Source: Vitellaria paradoxa (lineage: Eukaryota > Streptophyta > Magnoliopsida > Ericales > Sapotaceae). From it: a stretch of DNA of 64,000 nucleotides. The notes under the pieces were generated by a model. That model made no database searches. It worked only from the letters and a program-made list of their open reading frames with translations, and was not told the DNA's origin. The position numbers were made by a program, and so were the translations under genes. The stretch's first letter is position 1; each line of letters begins with the position of its first letter. The stretch spans positions 44,152,714-44,216,713 of the forward strand of contig CM034237.1 of assembly GCA_019916065.1 (NCBI GenBank). The letters run 5' to 3'. Positions 34,301 through 44,500 of the stretch are shown one piece after another.

Positions 34301-37300
34301 GGGCAGACAGATTTTGGATGCCATTCTCATAGCAAATGAGGTCCTACACTCTAGAATTGAAAGCAAAGGTGTTGGTTTAATTTGCAAACTGGATATTGAA
34401 AAAACTTTTGATCATGTCAACTGGAATTTTTTACTTTATCTGCTGCGAAGAATGGGGTTTGGAGATAGATGGTGTCAATGGATTAATTGGTGTATTTCAA
34501 CAGCTCAATTTTCTGTTTTGGTCAATGGATCTCCTGATGGCTTCTTTCCTTCCTCTCGGGGTTTAAGACATGGTGATCCTTTATCACATTTTCTTTTCAT
34601 TTTAATAATGGAGGTCCTTAGCAGAATGCTGAATAAGGCTGAGTAGGCTGGTTACATTGAGGGCTTTCCAGTGTTAACCAGCAGCAGAAGCATCAGTGTT
34701 TTGCACCTCCTGTTTGCAGATGATTCCATTGTATTCTGTGGAGCTGATCTGTTACAGTTAGGCCACCTACGTTGCATTCTATTGGGATTTGAAGCAGTCA
34801 CATGTCTCAAGATCAACCTCAATAAATCTGAGGTACTGCCAGTGGGAACTAATTCTGATATGGAGGAATTTGCTGCAGTCCTTGGCTGTAAAATTAGCTC
34901 TCTCCCCCCTGTTTACTTGGGAATGATTCTAGGAACCAACTTCAGGTCAAAACAGATCTGGGATCCAGTGATTGAGAGGTGCAGATCCAGATTGGCTGAA
35001 TGGAAAATCAATTATTTATCAACGAGGGCAAGGATCACACTGATAAAGAGTGTTCTCTCCAGTCTTCTCACATATTTTCTTTCTCTTTTCCCAGCCCCTG
35101 TGAGTGTTCTAAACGAAATGGAAAGATTGCAAAGAAACTTTCTTTGGGGTAGGAGTGAAGGTGTATTCAAGCACAACTTAGTGGATTGGAAAGTAGTGTG
35201 CAATCCTATGCAAATGGGGGGAGCTGGAATTAGATAGCTGAAACTGCACAATGAAGTACTCATGGGGAAGTGGCTTTAGAGATTTGCTCATGAAGACTCT
35301 TGTCTATGGAAGAGATTGATTGTGACCAAATATGGGGCTAAAAAAGGAGGCTGGACTTCTGCTGCAGGTCCTTCTTCTTTTGGCACTAGTTTATGGAAAT
35401 GTGTAAGGAAGAATTGGCCCAAATTTGTCAATTGTTTATCTTGGAAGGTGGGAAGGGGGGATAGGACTTTGTTTTGGAAACACAACTGGATGGAAGGGGG
35501 TCGTCTTTATGAAGTTTTTCCTGAAATTTATGCAATTGCAATAGATAAGAATGCATTGGTCTCAGATTATAGTATTGGTTCTGGCACAAATAGAGCTTGG
35601 AATGTTCAGCTACGAAGGAGCCTAAATGATTGGGAATTGGATAGTTTCACGACTATGATGGAATTACTCTATTCTTTCCCAATGGAAGACATGGCAGATG
35701 CATTGCGCTGGAAGCCTTCCAAGCATGAAGATTTTTCAGTAAAAACCTTTTATTTGTTCTTACAGAAAGGAGAGAAGGACAACTTTCCCTGGATGACTGT
35801 GTGGAAGGCTCCTGTTCCTGCAAGGGTCACCTTCTTCTCTTGGTGTGCTCTAAGGGGAAGGATTTTGACTATGGACAATCTAAAACGAAAGGGCTACTCT
35901 ATCGTAAATAGATGCTCATTATGTCTCCGACATGAGGAATCTGTTAATCACCTGTTCATACATTGTGGCTGGGTCACCGAAATATGGAGCTTAATTCTTT
36001 CATCCTTTGGAGTTCAAATGTGTTTTTCTATTAACTTAAAAAGCTTTCTTCTAGCTTGGTGGGGACAACCTATGAGCAGGAGGAAGAGGAAGATTTGGCA
36101 TACGATCCCTTATTGTCTTTTTTGGTTGATTTGGAAGGAACGCAATAGGTTTTCGACAGCAAAAAACGGACAGTTTTGAATTCCAAAAGTGTATTCCTCT
36201 CTTGTTTGTTTAGTTGGGTTGAAGATGGAAAAGAGTTAGGTCTTAACTCTTTTCTACTTTTTATAGCTAGCATGAGATAATTAGGGGATAGTTGTAATTT
36301 GCTCTTTACTTTAGCATCCCTTTGATGCTAATAATTAATAATACTTATCTTTTCAAAAAAAAAATAATAATGACACCCTAGTGATTGTCAACGATGGCGA
36401 AACCTTCTTCGTGTAACTTTGAAATTTTGCAGCAAACAGTGAAATAAGAAAACTGAGCTTACTCTAGACACCAGACAATGAAGGGCAGTGACTGTTAGAT
36501 GAGAGTGATAAGAAAAGTGTTCAAAAAACAGCAATTGAGATGCATGGAGGGTCGTCGGAGTACGACAAGTGAACTGTAGGTGGTCCAGCAAGTTGCCGAT
36601 GAGTGACGCGCTTACACGCGCTGCTTGAAAGGTGGCCTGTGAGGCCCACGCATAGAAGGATAGGAGGCGCGTGACGACACGTGAGACAATCTCTAGCGGT
36701 TTTCCGACTAGAGTCGCCTGACTCCAACAACTCCTTTGAGGTGGTTCACTCTCTGAACTAGCAACCTAGAAGAGCTCTATTGTTCCGATAGTGACGAGGA
36801 AACTCTTCCGGTGTTAACGTTAAAGAAGAACTGATACACTGGACAGTGAGGACTCTCAGTGTTTGATACACTAAACAGTGACATACATACCCAAGGTCTC
36901 AAAATTGATGCTTTGATACCATGTTATGTTGAGAATAATTTACTGAAGGGTTTGACACAGCCAAATGGGTTGTCATTGCTTGGTATTTATACGAATACAA
37001 TATACATATACAATAAATACTATACAAGGAATCTAGACTAGGTACATATTCCCTAGATACATGAATATTAAACAAACCTAGATTTGAGTACTTGAACCAC
37101 CTAAAATCACAAAATTTTGTATCTTGTATTTTTTTATGTTTTATACTTTGAATTATGTATTGAACTTGTGAATTAAAAATGATATTTTTTAGCCATATCG
37201 TGTTTTTATTCTTATTTTTTTCAGAATCACCGTATCCATGTCTATATTTGTATTTGTGTCGTGTCCATATCCCATATCCATATATCTGCTTCTTAGCCAT

Positions 37301-40300
37301 GAACTCATAGAGATGATCCAAATCAACCAGTTGGCTCTGTCAGTCTCAGCCTTTTGTTTGAAAAATAGCAACAAGATGGGTTCAGTTACTCAAGGAGCAC
37401 AATAAAAGGTCTGCATCAGTTGATGGCATGACATTCAAGGAGAGAGGTGGAATGCCTCTAGTCGTTATAGAAATAAAGCAGATCTAATAAACCGTGATGA
37501 GGGCAGCTGGAAGCGCAACAACTGGGATGCATATTAGAAACATTTGGAAGGTTGTGGACTCATGGACTAGTGGAATGAGCGAGCTGGGGCTCGAAAAGCC
37601 CAACTCCAGCAAACATTGCATGGCCAATTCAAGGGCTGAGAGAGTTACCATGGAGAGCTGATGGAGGCCCAATCTGTTAGAAGAGTAATAGAAGTCCAGT
37701 TTGTAAGACATCATCATTTGACCAACCTGATTTAGTATTAGCACAAAATAAAGAGAAATTAGTTAGTTAGAAGAAAACCGAAAGTATTGATTTAGTGGTA
37801 AAAAGAGATGCAACCAGAGGTTAACATGCCGACTTTTAATTGGAAATTCGTAGTAAGCAATAAGTGTTATAGAAAAATTGTGCAAATGCAATAAGTTGAT
37901 GTCATTGGATTGAAATAATAGCATTTTTATGTGTAATAGTTTTGTTGTTATTGTTGCTGTTGCAGGAATATATTGCCAGGCTAGAAGAGGCAAAGAAATA
38001 TGATCACAGAGAGTTGGGGAAGAATCAGGAACTTTTCTTTTTTCACCCACTTAGGTATGGTTGCTGGTTACTTGACACTACCTTTATGCGGTGAAAGATT
38101 AATCCTAATACCCACTTGTTGCATCTTGTATATATTTCAGCCCGGGTAGTTGTATGTTTCTTCCTCACGGTGCTCGAATTTACAATAAGTTGGTGGAATT
38201 TATACGAAAACAATACTGGGACAGAGGATACCAAGAGGTGAATAGTTTCTTCATATAGTTTGTTGCAATGACGTCAGTAACTTTTATGATATATAATTGT
38301 TTTTGATTTTGGCAGGTTGTGACTCCAAACATCTATAACATGCAACTCTGGGAAACATCTGGTCATGCTGCAAACTACAGGGAGAATATGTTTTTGTTGG
38401 AGGTGATATGTTGTTCTTTTGTCCTGAAAATATTTAATTTTTGATGGAGTTCTTGGTTGTTTGAGTGATTTGTTGATACTTACCGCTTACCTGTATTATT
38501 ATTATTATCATTATTTGATTGATAAAGAAAAAGTTTGTATTAAAAAAATGCATTAAGGAGGTGCCAGCCGAATACAAAAGCTTATACCACGATGCTTTCC
38601 AAGAGGGAAAAGAAAGTGAACAAATTTGAGTCTATACCCTCTGTAATCCGTTTTTACAAAGTACATATTAACACCCTGTTTGACCCTCCTCCATGGGGAC
38701 ACATGGGAGAATCAAGTTGCAAAGTTCCTTGAACCAAGTGCAGTAGACAAGAATGTGGTCAATATATCATGCTTCCATCTTACACAGGCAACATCGAATT
38801 AATCATAACTTGGCCATTCTTAGCCAGATTATCAATGGTGAGAATCTTGCGATGAGCTACGCACCATATGAAGAAAGTCACTTTCGAGGTAACTCCACAC
38901 TTCCACACATGCTTCTATGGTAAGATTTCTTCCCTTTTTCCCAGCAAGGCATGACAGGGTGACTTCACTTCAAAATAACCTTTAGAGGATAGACCCCAAA
39001 TGAGATCTCATTCTCCCCTTCCCTCGCTGGAGAATTGTACTACATTGTCAACAACCTGCCATTGTTGTCCAACTCCCACTCCATTAAATTTCTTCTTGTA
39101 TCACAGTTTGACACCCTGTGGCCACCAATAGTTGAAAGATGGTTTGTGATAGAAGGCTCCTTACGAGTTGGCTAAAAGATATCAAGTAATAGTTCTTGAA
39201 GACTTCCTTCTTCCACCCAAAGGATAACTCCAGAATTTCACCCTCTCTTGCTACCAACTTGAAAACAGATAAAAACTTGGAGAAGGTTGCCCACCTGCTA
39301 CGAATGCCTTTCCACAGGCCACAACCATACGGGCGTCTGCCCTTGTCAAAAGTCCAATTTCTCCATTTCAAACCATATTTGAGAGTTATTTCTTTATCCA
39401 TAAGCCACCCCTCTACTTTGCTAAGCACCACAACAATTTACCCAATATGACTTCATTCAACATGGATAGTCACTGGATTCCAATAATCCCATTCTCAATG
39501 GGCAAGCAAGTAGAATTCCAGCTTACTAGATGAAATATATGCCCATTCACTCCCCTCCCCTAGAGGAAATTACTCTGTAATTTTCCAATCTTCTAGCCAC
39601 TGAGACTGGGATTACAAGGTGAGACATGAAATAAGTTGGTAAGCTAGACAGAAGAATCTTTATTGGTACCCCTTTATCTTATGTCTTACGCACTTTTATT
39701 TTTATGCTCTCGTATACATAATGCATGTACGTACTGATAATTTTGCTTTATTTATTTATTTTTTTTGGTGTGTCTTGCCATTGTAGAAGTGGAATACCTA
39801 GATGTCAATGTTGTTATCTAGCGGACAATTAATTCTTTTATTATATACTACTTGAAGAGTAATATTGGTTCTTTATATTTTTCTTTTTTCTTCTCGATGG
39901 AGTAAAGGTTTGTTGATCATATTTCCTGTGATAGAATATTTTTGCTTTATGGTGCAGATTGAAAAGCAGGAATTTGGACTTAAACCAATGAATTGTCCAG
40001 GACATTGTTTAATGTTTGATCATAGAGTTCGTTCATACAGGGGTGAGTTTCAATTCTCACATTTTTTAAATTGGGTTTTCGCTCCTTCAATAGTTTTGTG
40101 ATTTTATTGAGCAAAATTATGCTTCTTCCTGGACTTATTGGGTGACTTGATGAATACTGAAATTGAACTTGATATTGAGAATACCTAGAAGTATATACCT
40201 AGAAATTGAACTTGTTTGTGGAGATTTGTTCAATTGCACATAAAGAAACGAAGATGTGACTTTCAATTTGTCACCTATTGATTTTACCCTTACCTTTCCT

Positions 40301-41454
40301 TTATTTTAAATATTTTTTTATGCTCCTTTATAGGTTGCTTCTCTTTATTAAGATTTACACGTTTGCTTTCCAATTTTTACTAATGAAAGGAGATTGTTCT
40401 GGAAGACAAAATCTTAATTAACATATTTGGACCATATTTCATTATAACTTGTTACAGATGACAATTAACCTAACATCTTGAGGGTTCAACTGTCCCATAT
40501 CTCCTTTTAGTTGGGTGGAATCACAGTAGTGACTTGTGTCCCAGGATTTTCAATACTTAGATGAATGCTAACTTTAAGTGCTCGCTCAGGATTGGTCCTG
40601 TTAAGGCTTAAGAGGGATGGTGTTATTACCAAAGGAAGAAAAAGAAAGAGCCAATTGTGAAGAAAATTTTTTTTACATGCTAGTAATTTCGGAAAGTGAG
40701 ATTACTAAGGGATGGTGATTAGCATTAGTTCATTTAGGTGGCAAAGATGCGTTCCAGATATATATATTTTTTAAACCTATTATGAATTTGTTCTGCATGG
40801 ATCAGATTGAGATTTTCATTGTATTATTTCATATGTCATGCTGCCAAGTGACGGTGATAGCATTTGAGACTTTGATGGTTATTGTGTATTTATTCAGCTT
40901 TTGGTACTGAAAATCTTACTTGCCTGCTTATCACTGATATTTGTTGCAAGTTAATGTTCTGTTGTTTCCTCTGTCCTATTTGTATCTTCTGGACCCTGAT
41001 GTTTTCACGTGATTCTGTAGAACTTCCCCTTCGGCTGGCTGATTTTGGAGTCTTGCATCGGAATGAGGCCAGTGGTGCACTTAGTGGGCTAACTCGTGTT
41101 AGAAGATTTCAGCAGGTAGCTATGTTTTTGTTTTTATCATGAAGTTCATGGCAAAAATCTTTTTTTTTCCCTTCTTCCCCCCCCCCCTCTTTTGGTAAAG
41201 GGGGTGGGGTGGGGTTGTATTATGTTTGTGAATGGCTATGGCTCTGTAATTTTGGGCTCCTGATGGCTTTTCTAAACTTCTGTTCCCATGGAAGAGTAGA
41301 TAATAGCTATTAATATTGGGTGCTGATGTCATCCATTTTGGTAGCATTACTGCATTGGATAGAAGACTTCAAACAATGCTTGCTGATAGTTGAGCAAGGG
41401 CATAATGATTTTGGAACTAGCTGGTCCAGTAGGGAATACATCAGGAAACAACAG

Positions 41455-41512
<58 letters not shown>

Positions 41513-44500
41513 TTTTGCTACCTCGAGTGCTAGTCCATGGCTGGTGGAAGCCTCGCTTTTGTGTCTAATGCTGGAACTTTTTTACAGGATGATGCGCATA
41601 TCTTCTGCAGGGAGTCCCAGGTTAGTTCCAATATATGTAACTAAGACCTGTAAACTCCTTTGTTCTGAGTGCATGACAACTTTATTTTTTTGTTCTTCCT
41701 GAAATTTTCAGATAAAAGGTGAAGTCGGAAGTGCATTAGAATTCATCAATTACATCTATGATATATTTGGGTTCACTTTTGAGCTGAAGCTATCCACGGT
41801 ATGACAACAAAATACATACTGTGCATTAAAGCTGATAGTCCAGTTTGACTTGAGTATCTCGTATCTAAATTACTAATGGCTTGGGCAATGCTTTCTATAC
41901 ATGTCATGATTAATATAGAACAAATTTAAAATTTAAACTGGTGTTTCAAATCCATTGTATTTAGGGCTTCAAATAACTAAACCACAAAAATAAAGTAATG
42001 AAGGCTTCGAAATAGAAGTTTTACGGTACTACTGTTAAGGACATTCTGGATATATGGAATTCATATGATGACCTTGAAGCAAGTTGACCCAAAAAATGCA
42101 AATGCTCATTTTCAATTTATCATTGTCTTGGGACTTGAGGGATACTTTGGAAAGATGTTACTGTAATAGAGATACTTAAAAAGAATTACCTACTGCTATT
42201 GTATTTAGGAGTTCAAAAAACTTACAGATGGTTAATTAAAATCTCAGAAGTAAGAACTTTTATGCTCTTGTTGTTGACAGCTAATAAAGAATGCATATAT
42301 GACCCAAGGAAGGAAACTGGTCCACAATAAGCCCTATGGATCCATACTACAGCCCAGTCCATCCTGGGGTCATATGATCTCGCAACACGTACATGAAATT
42401 ATACAAGCAAATGTGGACTTACTGAAAACATATGCTAGGAGTTAAGTTGATCCTAGGCTAGATGCACTCATATCTCTGGCTGCTACAGAATAGAGTTTGT
42501 GTGTCCTGAAATGTTCATTTTTAGAATTTTTTGACTATAGCACAGTCAAATGGATAATTCAGGATAAGTATGCTACAATCGTAAGTTTTGGGTCCAATTT
42601 AAAGATAATACTGTGAATTTGACTACTGGAATTACTGCAGTTCAATTTTTTCATCCCTACTTTATTCCATCTTTCGCGACATATATGAAAACAGTAATTA
42701 TTACGTCATTATTCAGGAATACCTTTATATCTTTATCACTTTTTTAGTATTAGTTTTTTGGATCATTTCAAAATTTTGCCCAATTTATGCTGTGCAATAT
42801 AGGTGTGCATCATTAGATGAACTCTGAAGGATGGTACTTATACTGTCTATTGCATATTTTGATTATAGAGGCCAGAAAAATATCTTGGGGACTTGGCAAC
42901 ATGGGAAAAGGCAGAAGCTGATCTCACAGAAGCATTGAATGACTTTGGGAAGCCCTGGGAGGTAGTTTCACACCCATTTATCTCACGCTTCTGTTTGCTA
43001 ATTGTTTATTCTTTTCTTTTCTTTGGTTGGTTCTTTTGATTTTTTTCTTTAATTAAGAGTAAGTATGCTGATTAGACTATTTATGGATGCAATCATCATC
43101 CTTACAATCTTCCTAAATATCTACACTATCATAAATACTATCATAAATATATATATATATATATATATATTCTACAACTAGCACATATTCTAACATATGT
43201 AAATTAGGCTTAGCTGAGAATCATGTATAGGCTCATACATGCATTTTACTTGTGCATCGGTGGGTAGATATTGAAGTTTATGGTGCTTTGGTCCAAGTTG
43301 AGCTTTAGGTCAATCTCCATATGAGCTTCGCTGAGAACCAGGTTTAAGGAATAAAGTGTAGGAATGAAAAATTTTTGGTGATAGGCAGGGGTTGAGTCTA
43401 ATGCTTCATTGTTTCATTTGGACACTTCGATGACAATAATTGCGATTCCTAGTGATTTCCAACATCCTGTTTGCCCCATTCCTCCTTTTGACTTCCACTT
43501 TCACAGTTTCACCAGTACCATCTACCTCAGTTTAATGTTGTTAGTGTGGCACCATGTTCAAATCAGCTGCTGTTATCTACCAGTATTGGTATTGTAATTA
43601 GTTTTATCTGCTGTCATTCCTCCCTAATTTTGTAAGTGGATTTGTCAAGGAAGTAGCTGCACTGTCAATGCTTTTAAGTGCAGACTACTTGCTTTGTGAG
43701 TGGTTTAGTCTTGGGTGGATCTGTAGGTGTTTACTTGGTTATCTGCACAGGGCTTTGTTTACTTGGTTATCTGCACAGGGCTTTGTTTGTTGTACAACAT
43801 TCATTTCATTTTTCATCTTTTAATGGTTGTACCTTTACAGATTTTAATTTTATTTTCTAAGTTGTTATGTAGATAAATGAAGGTGATGGTGCATTTTATG
43901 GGCCAAAGATAGATATCAGTGTTTCTGATGCAATGAAAAGAAAATTCCAGTGTGCGACATTACAGGTGAACTTGTTACTGCCTTCTGCTTGCTTTTTCTT
44001 TACTGCTATTTAGTGTTTTACATAATTGTTCTTCTTTTCTGTTAAAAACATATAATTATAATTTAGTTGATGATGCTTGTCATTACAGCTGGACTTCCAA
44101 CTTCCTTCTCGTTTCAACTTATCATACTCAGCTGAAGATGAAGCTAAGAAGGAGAGACCTGTTATGATACACAGAGCCATCTTAGGGTCTGTTGAGCGTA
44201 TGCTTGCTATACTTTTGGAGCATTATAAGGGAAAATGGCCTTTCTGGCTCAGTCCACGTCAAGCAATTGTTTGCCCTGTGTCAGAGAAATCCGAACGATA
44301 TGCATTGCAGGTGGTATAGCCTATGTTTTTTTTTATTTGTGGATCTTACTAATGATTTACAATTTGATTGTCCATTGCTACTTCGTCTGAATTTACAACT
44401 TGATGCACCTGCTTGTTGTCAGAGGCAATGTTGATTTTTTTATGGTTTCCTGCTTCTAGTTTCCCTGAACCTGGACCATCACTTGTCCAGAAAACATTTT

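Larger units (their letters stand above)
30491..36364 (+). mobile_element. L1-type LINE inserted into Copia D
   Basis: About 5.9-kb non-LTR retrotransposon in the same orientation as the host gene. It has an ORF1 region (30544-32441), an ORF2 region (32646-36179), a short 3' UTR and a terminal A10 run at 36355-36364. The 5' edge is uncertain because an inverted copy of flanking Copia DNA lies there (30452-30490). No target duplication could be matched across the two ends. It appears nearly full length, unlike the many 5'-truncated plant LINEs. Confidence 0.85.
26965..37074 (-). mobile_element. Copia element D in intron 7, split by a LINE
   Basis: LTRs 26965-27144 and 36922-37074 share a long block (ttgagaataatttactgaag through ctagactaggtacatat). 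A primer-like site tttgatacca abuts the 5' LTR at 36921 and a polypurine-like tract (ctcctcaag) follows the 3' LTR. The Copia coding remnant is on the minus strand. A plus-strand LINE occupies about 30491-36364. Without it D is about 4.2 kb, and it lacks a recognisable gag, so an internal deletion accompanies the LINE site. No clear target duplication. Confidence 0.82.

Noticed and set aside
26960..37079. Target duplication for Copia D
   Set aside because: gaaac on the left and aacct on the right do not match under any LTR border I tried.
36899..37321. 140-codon minus-strand frame across the Copia D LTR
   Set aside because: It overlaps the LTR and low-complexity tat/cat repeats, so it is not a gene.
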